DNA from: VGKP01 sp964578345
GTDB lineage: Archaea; Nanobdellota; Nanobdellia; Pacearchaeales; GW2011-AR1
Length of the DNA: 64,000 bases
Direction of reading: 5' to 3'
Assembly (NCBI GenBank): GCA_964578345.1
Contig: CAZOCP010000001.1
Coordinates: 1 to 64,000 of the forward strand
The stretch's first letter is position 1. Every line of letters starts with the position of its first letter. Shown here piece by piece: positions 50,661-59,571 of the stretch. The position numbers and the translations under genes were made by a program. The notes under the pieces are model-generated. The model ran no database searches. It was given only the letters and a program-made list of their open reading frames with translations, and was not told the DNA's origin.

Positions 50661-52224
50661 GATTGATTTCCTCCTCTACGCCGAAATCATAAACTTTCAG
50701 TTCTCTTGTTTTTAGGTTTAACACTGGAACTTTTGCAGGTTCTGGAATATTTCCAACTTTCTCTTCAAATTCTGTCTGGGCCTGCCAACAGCTTCCAGTT
50801 ATAATAAGAGTCCCGTTGTAATTCTCAATATCTAGTCTATGCACTTCTCCTGTACATAAAACATCTGGAACTTCTTCTATAACCAATGGATCTTTTTCTG
50901 CATTTGGGATATAGATAACTGAAGAATGTGTTGGTGCAAGGTGCCTTCTCTTTAACATATGTCTAACTGCTTTGGCGGGCGATCTGTGCGCTTTCATTTC
51001 CCTTAATTCAGGAATCTCATTAATAAAAGAATGTATGCTTGCTCCATGGTACATTAAAACTTTAAATTCTTTGTCCTGCTCATAGAGCTTCACAAGCGAG
51101 GGATTAGTCACAAGCACTAAATTTTCTATTTCGTATAAAGGAGAGCCGTAATATCTATCGATTAATGGCTGTGGTTCGGCAACTCTTGTTGCGTCATGCT
51201 GCCCAGGACACATAAAAATAATTATGTTTTTAGGTATTCTTTTCATATAAGAAGCCAAAAGAGAATATTGCTCTTTCATGCTTTTCAAAGCTAAAACCTG
51301 CTCTTGCCCGGGAAAAATTCCAACTCCATCGACATTGTCTCCGGAAAAAAACAAATATTTAATTTTCTTAGCTGATTCTTCATCACTGTTAATCCACTCT
51401 AAAAAACGTTCGAAGCTTTTGTATAAATGTCTGTCGCTCCCACAATGAACGTCGGATAAAAAAGCAATTGATATGTCTTGCTCGAATTTTGATTTCTCAA
51501 GAAGAAAAGCATCTGGGAAATAAATATCATGAATAAAAATAATATCTCGGTTTCCTGACGCTTTAACAGCAACTACATCATCTAGCTGCAGTTCTCGGGC
51601 TTTGTTAAAAACCTCTAGCCGCTCTAATTTTACCAAGCCGCTGATTTTTCCTGTCAAATCTTCCAAAGAAATAATTAAGTTCTTATTTTTTGTCTGCCTC
51701 TTTTCATTTACGATTCCAATAATGCTTAATTGTTGCCTCTCACTAGAAATTTTATTTATTGAACACAGATTCGTCAAATCTTGCCTTTGCATTAAAATAC
51801 GTTGTAGTTGTTGATAGCGCGAACGAAAGTGATTTATAAAGTCAGAAACCTCGATTTTCTTAGAGGGAAGCGTAGATGAATAAAATAGTCTATAAGAAGA
51901 AGTCTGGGGGTTTATATTTTCTATTCCCGCACTTGATAGATTTATTTTTTCTTTTCTAATTTCAAATTTAATTCCTAATTTAATAAAAACATTCTCTATA
52001 GATAATTTATCTTCGCCTGACAGTTGCCCTAAAATTTGCTGAACATATTCTATATTATTTGATAAAGTAGATTTGGTTATTAATTTCTGCCCGGAAAATC
52101 TAACAAGATTTTCCAAAAAAACTTGCGCAATTTTTTTATCTTGTATGCTCTCTAAAATATCAAAAATCTCTTTTTCTAATAATAGCCCGCTCTCCCGAAT
52201 TGTGTTTAAAATATCAGAATTCAT
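50650..52224 (-). CDS. polB: DNA polymerase D small subunit (DP1)
   Basis: A 524-residue 3'-5' proofreading exonuclease. An OB fold (residues about 150-235) precedes a calcineurin-like phosphoesterase: SDVHCGSD (about 255), FSGDNVDG, CPGQHDATR and MYHGAS. An N-terminal helical region interacts with DP2 or PCNA. It lies between orc1/cdc6 (4-nt overlap) and DP2, so the replication genes are one transcript. Confidence 0.95.
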   Translation of the reverse strand: MNSDILNTIRESGLLLEKEIFDILESIQDKKIAQVFLENLVRFSGQKLITKSTLSNNIEYVQQILGQLSGEDKLSIENVFIKLGIKFEIRKEKINLSSAGIENINPQTSSYRLFYSSTLPSKKIEVSDFINHFRSRYQQLQRILMQRQDLTNLCSINKISSERQQLSIIGIVNEKRQTKNKNLIISLEDLTGKISGLVKLERLEVFNKARELQLDDVVAVKASGNRDIIFIHDIYFPDAFLLEKSKFEQDISIAFLSDVHCGSDRHLYKSFERFLEWINSDEESAKKIKYLFFSGDNVDGVGIFPGQEQVLALKSMKEQYSLLASYMKRIPKNIIIFMCPGQHDATRVAEPQPLIDRYYGSPLYEIENLVLVTNPSLVKLYEQDKEFKVLMYHGASIHSFINEIPELREMKAHRSPAKAVRHMLKRRHLAPTHSSVIYIPNAEKDPLVIEEVPDVLCTGEVHRLDIENYNGTLIITGSCWQAQTEFEEKVGNIPEPAKVPVLNLKTRELKVYDFGVEEEINRAY

Positions 52225-53426
52225 TGGAATAAAGCACGATCTAAAATATCCCGCGCCTTTGGTTTAATGTTTTGGCCTAACATCAGTTTTATCTCGCGCA
52301 TTCTCCCCCTACGTCCTTTGCTGATTACTTGCGCAGTTATAATCCCAAGCATATCAAACTCCGCGAGAATATCTGAAATTCTTCTTTGTGTTAGTATTTC
52401 ATTTTTCGTCTTCTCGCATAATAATTGATAAGCACCATAAACTTCGCCTGTGTAAATGGGGCTAGACTTATTTGTATCGTCTAATTGCATAATTGCAGCC
52501 AAAACCAATTGAAATTGTCTTGGCTCGCTCTCGATAATATCAAGCATTTTGTCTTTCTCTATTTTCTGATTTGCAGAATCTATATGGGATAATGTAATAG
52601 ACTTGCTCTCTTCTCTTTCTGCCAGCTCTCCCGCAACTCTCAGCAAATCAAGCGCTCTTCTGGCGTCCCCGTGTTCTCTAGCTGCATAAGCCGCGCATTT
52701 TGCTAGAACTCCTTCGCCTAATACCCCTTGTTTAAATGCGTGCTGCGCTCTCTCTCTCAAAATATCCTGTAATTGCAGTGCATTATAGGGCGAGAAAACC
52801 ATCTCCTCCTCTCCTAAAGAGCTCTTAACTCTAGGATCCAAATTATCCTTAAATGTTAGGCTGTTGCTTATCCCAATAATGCTGATCTGGGCGTGTCTCA
52901 GCTCTGAATTCAGTCTGGTCAAAGTATAAATAAAACTATCAGAAATCTTTTTGACTGCTTGGTCTATTTCATCTAATACTATAATAATAATTTGTTTTTT
53001 ATAATCTATTAATTCAATAAATCTTCGATAAACTTCATCCGTAGGAAGTCCGGTTGCCGGGACTGTCCCCCCTAAAGTATTTATCAACTCTGCAAGAATC
53101 CTGTATTCTGTGTCTGCAATTTTTTTAAGTTTGCAGTTTATATAAACAAATTGCAGGTTCTCCTCTCCAAGTTCTTTTATTTTATCCATTAGCTTCAAAC
53201 CAACGTGTTGGACGCATAGCGTCTTTCCGCTTCCTGTCTTGCCATAAACAAAAAGATTGCTGATTCTCTCTCCTCGCAGCGCGGGCGCCAATATGGAAGC
53301 CACCGAAGCAATTTGTTCGTCTCTGTGCGGAACAAAATCAGGCGTATAGTTCGATTGTAAACAGCTCTTATTTTTAAATAAACTCTGAGATACAAATGCA
53401 TTAAAAATACCCTCAACTCTGTCCAT
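52221..53426 (-). CDS. orc1: Orc1/Cdc6 replication initiator
   Basis: A 401-residue AAA+ origin-binding protein. Walker A YGKTGSGKT (residues 61-69), Walker B VLDEIDQ (about 148-154), sensor 2 with GDARRALDLLR, and a C-terminal winged helix (DILAEFDMLGIITAQ) that binds origin DNA. It leads the operon orc1-DP1-DP2, and the AT-rich tract behind its start is a candidate origin. Confidence 0.95.
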   Translation of the reverse strand: MDRVEGIFNAFVSQSLFKNKSCLQSNYTPDFVPHRDEQIASVASILAPALRGERISNLFVYGKTGSGKTLCVQHVGLKLMDKIKELGEENLQFVYINCKLKKIADTEYRILAELINTLGGTVPATGLPTDEVYRRFIELIDYKKQIIIIVLDEIDQAVKKISDSFIYTLTRLNSELRHAQISIIGISNSLTFKDNLDPRVKSSLGEEEMVFSPYNALQLQDILRERAQHAFKQGVLGEGVLAKCAAYAAREHGDARRALDLLRVAGELAEREESKSITLSHIDSANQKIEKDKMLDIIESEPRQFQLVLAAIMQLDDTNKSSPIYTGEVYGAYQLLCEKTKNEILTQRRISDILAEFDMLGIITAQVISKGRRGRMREIKLMLGQNIKPKARDILDRALFQ

Positions 53427-54000
53427 ATATCACCTCTAAATTCTAGATGTAATAAGAGATTATAAACTTATAGGTATTATTTTTCATATTTCCTGTGGAA
53501 AAAAGAATTTAAAGAGAATAAACCCTCCTTGAAGAAAAAAACAAACAATATCTCACACCTTGCTTTCCTATGGAGAACATAAACAAATGAAACATTCCCA
53601 AATTAATAAATGATTTGTATATAACCATAAATTTGTATATAACCATAAAATACAGTTTATATTAACTTTATACTAAATACAATTTATATTAACTTTATAC
53701 TATATAATAATACTCTAGAGTATTATTAATTACCAATCAGAACATTATATATAACCATAAATACACTTTTTATTACATAGTCCTATTAATCCGAATATTA
53801 TACATAACTATAAAAAATACTTTCTAATATATTATATTTAATTATATACTATTATATAATATCTTTTTCTATATAGTATATTTAATTATATACTATTATA
53901 AAACATACTTTCCAATATAATACATTTACTTATATACTATTACATAATATATTTTTCTATATATTATATTTATATATGGAAAAATTTAAAAAGGAAGAAA
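53427..54000. other. Putative replication origin region
   Basis: A 570-bp gene-free tract next to orc1/cdc6, about 85% A+T from 53590 on. Repeats: TATATAACCATAAA is found at about 53615-53650 (twice) and near 53750, with variants later; TTTATATTAACTTTATACTA is tandemly repeated at about 53657-53705. A longer degenerate tandem unit (TATTTAATTATATACTATTA with a CTTTTTCTATAT or CTTTCCAATATA linker) recurs three to four times from about 53830 to 53970. Location and composition suggest a DNA-unwinding element; no canonical ORB sequence was found. Confidence 0.5.
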
Positions 54001-54231
54001 AAATCCACGAGGAACAAACTCACTATATAAATCCCCTCCATGAGAAACAATAGGGTCTCCAGGAAACAACCTTAAACCAAGAAACAACTCCAACCCAAGA
54101 AACAACACCCCATATTTCATATTATCACCAATCCACACAATCTCCCCACCCCCTTCCCACAACCTATTATCCCCTTTATCCAGTACAAAAAATAGAGAAA
54201 AGTTTATATATATCTCACAATTACAAACCAC

Positions 54232-54492
54232 ATGCCATTGGACAAACGCCCACTTAAAGACATAATAGGAAAACTAGTAGTGACCAAAGAAGGAAGACGT
54301 CTCGGTATTGTGAAAGACATAACTTTCGAAACAAGAACAGGCGAACTCATACAAATAATTCTTAAAGACACTACCCCATATACCAAAAATCTCAATCTAG
54401 AAACATCCCCCCAAAAAGAAACACTTATTCCATACAACACCATTATCGCAATAGGAGACTTTGTAGTTATTTCAGAAGAAGATTTAATATAG
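54232..54492 (+). CDS. PRC-barrel domain protein (86 aa)
   Basis: An 86-residue single PRC barrel: LKDIIGKLVVTKEGRRLGIV, then ETLIPYNTIIAIGDFVVIS. AAAAGTTTATATATATC about 30-40 nt before the ATG is the TATA, so the message is nearly leaderless. Homologues in archaea include cell division and rRNA-maturation factors. First gene on the right side of the putative origin. Confidence 0.75.
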   Translation: MPLDKRPLKDIIGKLVVTKEGRRLGIVKDITFETRTGELIQIILKDTTPYTKNLNLETSPQKETLIPYNTIIAIGDFVVISEEDLI

Positions 54493-54524
54493 ACCACCAA
54501 TTTTAAATATACAAAATCACAACA

Positions 54525-54959
54525 ATGATCCAACTAGTCAGTTTTAATTTTTCCAAGATTTCGGCCGAAAGACACCTCAATTTCACTCTTCAAAACATAA
54601 ACACAAATATAGAATTCATCTCAATAGATAAAGACAAGCTAGATTTAATTAAAGACAACGAAATTTTAAATATAAAGTTTAAGTTAACCATCTCTTATAC
54701 AAAAAAAGAAGATAAAAAAACAGAAGAGGAAAAACAAGGAGAAGTGTTTTTTGAAGGGAATCTCATAGTATCAACAGATAAAGAAGAAGCAAAAAACATT
54801 CTCAAACAATGGAAGAAAAAAGAGATAAACCCACAAATAAAACTTCCTCTTTTCAACACAATTCTAGAAAGATGCGCCGCCAAAGCTCTGAAATTAGAAG
54901 AAGAGGTCAACCTACCTTTCCACATTCCCATTCCAAAAATACAGCCCAAACAACAATAA
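54525..54959 (+). CDS. Conserved archaeal protein (SecB-like layout)
   Basis: A 144-residue soluble protein. Beta-rich N-terminal half (LNFTLQNINTNIEFISIDKD), an EVFFEGNLIVSTDKEEAKNI turn, and a C-terminal helix ending LPFHIPIPKI. The order of four long strands and a C-terminal helix recalls SecB-like chaperones, but no signature proves it. It is convergent with the phosphoesterase gene, whose stop abuts its own. Confidence 0.5.
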   Translation: MIQLVSFNFSKISAERHLNFTLQNINTNIEFISIDKDKLDLIKDNEILNIKFKLTISYTKKEDKKTEEEKQGEVFFEGNLIVSTDKEEAKNILKQWKKKEINPQIKLPLFNTILERCAAKALKLEEEVNLPFHIPIPKIQPKQQ

Positions 54960-55679
54960 TTACTTTAAATCTCCAACCTTCCCAAAATCAAGCACTTCTA
55001 AATTTTCTCCCATAATTTTGACTCGAAAGTTCATTAAGTTAAATTTCCATGCCAAATTGCTTTGATTATTTACTACATCTATTCCTTCTCCAATTCCAGA
55101 AAAACTAGGTAAAATTATTATTTTTTTATCTCTATATTTTCCCTCAAGAAAACATTTATATTTTTCAACTTTAACACCATCTCTCAAACTAACAGCCGGA
55201 TGTAAATGTCCCATTATCCAGAATTTAATTTTCTTTTTATAAATCTCAGAAAAATCTTTGTCGCCATGCAAAAAACAATACTTCTCTAATAATAAATATT
55301 CTCTAATAATATATTTTCTCTTATTTACGATTTCTAATAGATAATTATCATGATTTCCCTTAATTATCTCAATTTTTTTACATTTTTTATCTAAATAATC
55401 AAATAAATTAACCAAACCATATCTCTCTTCTAATGTTAAACCTGAAAACTCATGCTTCAAATCTCCCAAAATAACTACCTTCTCAACTTTCTCAATCCTT
55501 TCAAATATTTCTTCAAAATCAGAAATCATCTCATCATACATTCTTTTCGATATATCGACTCCTCCAATCTTTCCAAATGCACCAATATGTATATCACCTA
55601 TCACCAAAATTTTATCTCTCTTTCCGGCTTCTTCATTTTCAATTAACAAGCATTTTCCTATATATTTTACTTTCTCCAT
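54960..55679 (-). CDS. Calcineurin-like metallophosphoesterase
   Basis: A 239-residue phosphoesterase: GDIHIG (about residue 28), GDLKHE, GNHD and GHLHP are the conserved metal ligands. It resembles the archaeal MJ0037 group often placed near helicase genes. Here it precedes the Lhr-type helicase on the same strand, so a role in DNA or RNA repair is plausible. Confidence 0.85.
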   Translation of the reverse strand: MEKVKYIGKCLLIENEEAGKRDKILVIGDIHIGAFGKIGGVDISKRMYDEMISDFEEIFERIEKVEKVVILGDLKHEFSGLTLEERYGLVNLFDYLDKKCKKIEIIKGNHDNYLLEIVNKRKYIIREYLLLEKYCFLHGDKDFSEIYKKKIKFWIMGHLHPAVSLRDGVKVEKYKCFLEGKYRDKKIIILPSFSGIGEGIDVVNNQSNLAWKFNLMNFRVKIMGENLEVLDFGKVGDLK

Positions 55680-55744
55680 AAAATTTCCATAGAAAGATAC
55701 TAATTAAGGTTTTCTACAATATCAAATAAGCGAAGGCCCGATTA

Positions 55745-58351
55745 TTAAATCTTCTGTTTGCTCGTAATCACCTTCAAATGTAATTCATGCATTCTTTTCA
55801 AAAAAGAAGAGCGGTCTTCTATTTTTATCAAGTCAGACCTGCCCTGAATAAAGATATTTAACCCAAAAGGAGAGACCAACGGAACATTAATTTTTTTTAT
55901 TTTTATTTTTCCAGATTCTATCGACTCTAAAATTTTTTTAGCTCTGGGAAGATCCATTAAATCCTCTAATACTTCTCTGCGCGCCTCACGCAAAATTGGG
56001 AACTCCATACTGATTTTCCGGACAGCGCTTAGTAAAAAACCAGAATGCACCTGTTGTTTTCCAACACTTTTTTCTCTACCCTTATATGTACGCAAAATCA
56101 TCAAGCTGCGAGCAGCACAATGCCTAAATCTTCTTTGAAGAACTTCTGTTTTTTCCACAGCTTCTTTTAAGATTTCCTCAAACTTTTTCGCTTCCACAGA
56201 TTTAATAATTTTATTTTCATCCAATTCTTCTCCAGCTATATAAAATCCATTATCATGTATCCCCATTTCTACATCTCTAGACCTCAGCCGCGCAGCAGCA
56301 TACGCATATACACGAGCCAAAGCATCATTCACTCTTCTGCCATACATACTATGAAATAGCAGGTATTCTTTTTCTTCTTTAAATTTTTCAATCAATAAAT
56401 TTTTATCATCAGGAATATCTGAAAAGTCCGCCTGCTCCTTAAAATACAGGTATATTTCTTCTGCAACATTCTCTTTACAATATAAATAAGAGCATATAAA
56501 ATACACACACTCCTTTTTATTTTCTAACCTTTCTTTTACCAATCTCCTAAACACTCCAATGTCAAGAGCAACATCAAAATGTAAAGGCAGCATTTCCGAG
56601 AACCACGAGGGAATAGTAGGATTTTTAGTTACTCCGGCACGCACAAACGCCTTCATCCCTCGCGCATATAAAAATTGGTATTTCTGCCCTCCGAGTACAA
56701 AAATATCTCCTCTTTTCATGCGCTCCAGAAAAGATTCATCAATCTTTCCAACACTCAAACCAGTATCTCCTCCAGCGCCTATCACCACAGAAATGAATCC
56801 TTCTTCAGGGATAGTTCCTAAATTTGTCAAATAAATAACTCTAGCTAATTTTCCTCTTTTTCCAATTTTACTCTCTTTCTCATCATACCAAATCTTCGCA
56901 TACACACTCCTATGCTCAAGATCGTACTCTCCAGCTAAATAACTAACCACATCAAAAAAATCTTCTTTACTCAAAGAGGCATAACAATAGCTTCTTCTGA
57001 TAGTGCTGAGCATTTCATCAACATCCCACACTCTACTAATAGCCATACCATAAATTTGCTGAGCCAGAACATCTAAACAATTATGAGGAATTTCAGCTCT
57101 ATCAATTTTTCTCTCCGTCATATGTTTCATCAACACCCCGCATTCTACTAATTCCTCTCTCTCTAATACAATAAATTTTCCTTTAGGAGATTCATGTAGC
57201 TTATGCCCTGCTCTGCCGATACGTTGCAAAGCTCGCGCCACCCCCTTAGGAGAACGTAAAAGTATAACCAAATCAATACTTCCAATATCAATCCCTAATT
57301 CTAAGCTTGTGCTGCTCACTACCACTTTCAATTCACCCTTTCTCAATCTATCTTCAATTTCAAACCGCTTTTCTTTACTCATGCTGCTGTGATGTGCGCC
57401 CATAATCCCTTCATATTTTCCAGGAAAATGAATTCCCAAATAATGTATTATCCTCTCTGTCGCAGCACGGGTATTAGTAAAAATCAGCGTAGTCCGATGC
57501 TGCACAATTAAATCATCCAGCATTCTATATAATTCCTTCTGATTTTCAGAACTTTCTGCTTCTAAAATATTCTTGCCAGGAAACTTTAATTCAATATCAA
57601 TATTTTTTTCCAATTTTACTTCAGCAATTAAGCAGCTCCTCCCCTCACCTACTAAAAACCTCGCAATCTCTTCAAGAGGCGCAATAGTCGCGCTCAATCC
57701 AATACGTACAGGCTCAATCAAACTAAAAACACACAACCTTTCCAAACTCAAAGACAAATACACTCCTCTTTTATTAGTTAAAGCATGGATTTCATCTACT
57801 ATAATATATTCCAAGGCTCTGAGTTTCTCAACAAATTTTTCTGTTGTAAGAATAATCGCCAAACTTTCAGGTGTAGTGACAAACAAATGAGGCGTCTTTT
57901 TTAATTGTCTTGCTCTTTCCTTAGCTTCACTATCCCCGGTTCTCAAACCAACTCGAATTTCCTGCAGGCTAATGCCATTTTTTTCAGCAAGGGCCTTAAT
58001 TTCATTAAGCGGAGTAATAAGATTATAATGCACATCGTTACTAAGCGATTTTAACGGGCTAATGTAAACAGCATACATTTTCTCTTCTAATTCATTCTTT
58101 AAGGCTAACTCTACTAAATAATTAATTATACTCAAGAACGCCGTGAGAGTCTTTGTTCCGCCAGTAGGAGCAGAGATAAGTATGTTTTTTCTGTCTCTTA
58201 TAGCTTTCACTCCGCATAATTGTGTCAAGGAAAATTCTTTAAATTTACCAAAAAACCATTCACTAACTAAAGGATTAAGCGTTTCTCTTATCTCTTCCTC
58301 CCCGCTTGGTTTTTCAATATATTTTATTTCATTCATATTAAGCTGATCCAC
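55745..58351 (-). CDS. lhr: Lhr-type ATP-dependent helicase with altered Walker A
   Basis: An 868-residue SF2 helicase. Motif I is APTGGTKT (residues 61-68), where Lhr proteins normally have APTGSGKT: the glycine before the catalytic lysine is Thr. Motif II is DEIH (about 186), SAT and QRIGRAGH are intact. A winged-helix and Lhr-core C-terminal region extend to the end. Lhr proteins unwind RNA:DNA hybrids in repair. The nucleotide sequence clearly gives GGC GGA ACA AAG, so no simple single-base error restores the consensus. Confidence 0.9.
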   Translation of the reverse strand: MDQLNMNEIKYIEKPSGEEEIRETLNPLVSEWFFGKFKEFSLTQLCGVKAIRDRKNILISAPTGGTKTLTAFLSIINYLVELALKNELEEKMYAVYISPLKSLSNDVHYNLITPLNEIKALAEKNGISLQEIRVGLRTGDSEAKERARQLKKTPHLFVTTPESLAIILTTEKFVEKLRALEYIIVDEIHALTNKRGVYLSLSLERLCVFSLIEPVRIGLSATIAPLEEIARFLVGEGRSCLIAEVKLEKNIDIELKFPGKNILEAESSENQKELYRMLDDLIVQHRTTLIFTNTRAATERIIHYLGIHFPGKYEGIMGAHHSSMSKEKRFEIEDRLRKGELKVVVSSTSLELGIDIGSIDLVILLRSPKGVARALQRIGRAGHKLHESPKGKFIVLEREELVECGVLMKHMTERKIDRAEIPHNCLDVLAQQIYGMAISRVWDVDEMLSTIRRSYCYASLSKEDFFDVVSYLAGEYDLEHRSVYAKIWYDEKESKIGKRGKLARVIYLTNLGTIPEEGFISVVIGAGGDTGLSVGKIDESFLERMKRGDIFVLGGQKYQFLYARGMKAFVRAGVTKNPTIPSWFSEMLPLHFDVALDIGVFRRLVKERLENKKECVYFICSYLYCKENVAEEIYLYFKEQADFSDIPDDKNLLIEKFKEEKEYLLFHSMYGRRVNDALARVYAYAAARLRSRDVEMGIHDNGFYIAGEELDENKIIKSVEAKKFEEILKEAVEKTEVLQRRFRHCAARSLMILRTYKGREKSVGKQQVHSGFLLSAVRKISMEFPILREARREVLEDLMDLPRAKKILESIESGKIKIKKINVPLVSPFGLNIFIQGRSDLIKIEDRSSFLKRMHELHLKVITSKQKI

Positions 58352-58423
58352 GTAGACTAATAAAATTTAATAGAGATTATTTAAGTCTTGCGAAACTTAT
58401 TTTCCAATCCTCAATGGCCCTCA

Positions 58424-58492
58424 AGGACGAAAGTCCCTAATGAAACGAGTGCCTATCAAAACCTCACCTCATCAAGAATTGGAAATTCTTGA
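58424..58492. repeat. Dispersed-family hairpins, inverted copy
   Basis: GGAC-GAAA-GTCC lies at about 58424-58435, ATGAAACGAGTGCCTATC (58440-58457) is the reverse complement of 43649-43666, and TCAAGAATT-GGA-AATTCTTGA (58472-58492) is a perfect 9-bp hairpin. It sits between the divergent starts of Lhr and the next gene. Confidence 0.75.
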
Positions 58493-58602
58493 CTGCCTTC
58501 AAGGACAATTTACTTTTACTCTATCTTCTTTCTAAACACACATAGAGAAATATATATTATATAAGATAATTCTTTATATACTCTCTATTTTTTCCTTACT
58601 AA

Positions 58603-59205
58603 ATGAGCAACTATATTAAAATAACTTCTAAAAATCTCACAGAAATCAAAAAAGCTTTAGATCTTAAAAAAGGAAAACTTCTGCTTTACGAACCAGATTT
58701 AGCGTATCGCCTTTCTTCAAGAAAAACAGAAAGAGTCTTTATGGGGAGCGCTCACTTTCATTTATTTGGCAATGCGCGCATTATTTCCTCTCAGTTTATA
58801 TCAGCTTCTTCATTTAACCATAAAGAGAGCAGAGAATATACTTTAAGGCAAAGAATACCCTCAGACGATTTATCATGGGAAGTAGCTTACTCTTTTTTCA
58901 ATTCATTAAATCTTCCTAACAACTATGTCTTCCAAATTTATGGTCAGGTTATGATAGGATGCCCTCTTTTTTATGAAAGAGGTAGATCTCTCTATATACC
59001 CAATGGGAAAAGCTTAGAAAACGCCCTAGAGGATACTTTAACTGTTTTTGTCAATGAAGTTAACAAAGAAAATCAGACAGGTTTAGGAAAAAAGGAAATA
59101 AACTTAATTCTTGAATATGCAATAGAAGATTTAAAAACAGGCAAAATCCTGGAACACAATCTCAAAGCTGGCAAAGCAGCCGACGCAGTAACCGGGCTTG
59201 CTTAA
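58603..59205 (+). CDS. Hypothetical protein (200 aa)
   Basis: A 200-residue soluble protein starting MSNYIKITSKNLTEIKKALD, with no recognised domain. Mixed alpha/beta text includes FMGSAHFHLFGNARIISSQF and a C-terminal helix. Plus-strand codons are relatively rich in C, as in the next two genes. Confidence 0.5.
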   Translation: MSNYIKITSKNLTEIKKALDLKKGKLLLYEPDLAYRLSSRKTERVFMGSAHFHLFGNARIISSQFISASSFNHKESREYTLRQRIPSDDLSWEVAYSFFNSLNLPNNYVFQIYGQVMIGCPLFYERGRSLYIPNGKSLENALEDTLTVFVNEVNKENQTGLGKKEINLILEYAIEDLKTGKILEHNLKAGKAADAVTGLA

Positions 59206-59256
59206 ACACATACACAAGACCGAATAACTTTAATACTCCCCAGCTCTAAAAATAAG

Positions 59257-59568
59257 ATGCCAATCATTTCCCAGCAGAAAAAAGACAAAATATCAGAGCA
59301 GATTCTTCACTTCCTGTTCTCTGCAGGCCCCTCTGCCAAATTCACTTCAGAAATAGCCCGCGAGCTTGCACGAGATGAAGAATTCATAAAAGACCTTTTA
59401 TCAGATCTAAAAGAAAAGAAGATCGTCATAGATATAAGCAAGAACCCCAAAGGGATAAAATACACTCGCCGTCTAAGGTGGAGGCTCACAAACGAAGCAT
59501 TTGTGGCATATAAAAAACACCAATTCAAACCGAACAATATTTATAATCTAGAATTGATTAAAGAATAA
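59257..59568 (+). CDS. Winged-helix DNA-binding protein (103 aa)
   Basis: A 103-residue protein: KISEQILHFLFSAGPSAKFT, EIARELARDEEFIKDLLSD and a wing KNPKGIKYTRRLRWRLT. A classical archaeal winged helix. It is directly followed (3-bp gap) by the coiled-coil regulator gene, likely in one operon. Confidence 0.65.
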   Translation: MPIISQQKKDKISEQILHFLFSAGPSAKFTSEIARELARDEEFIKDLLSDLKEKKIVIDISKNPKGIKYTRRLRWRLTNEAFVAYKKHQFKPNNIYNLELIKE

Positions 59569-59571
59569 AAC

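Noticed and set aside
53860..53970. AT-rich tandem repeats considered as a CRISPR or centromere-like (parS) array
   Set aside because: Units are degenerate and lack unique spacers; location beside orc1/cdc6 fits an origin better.
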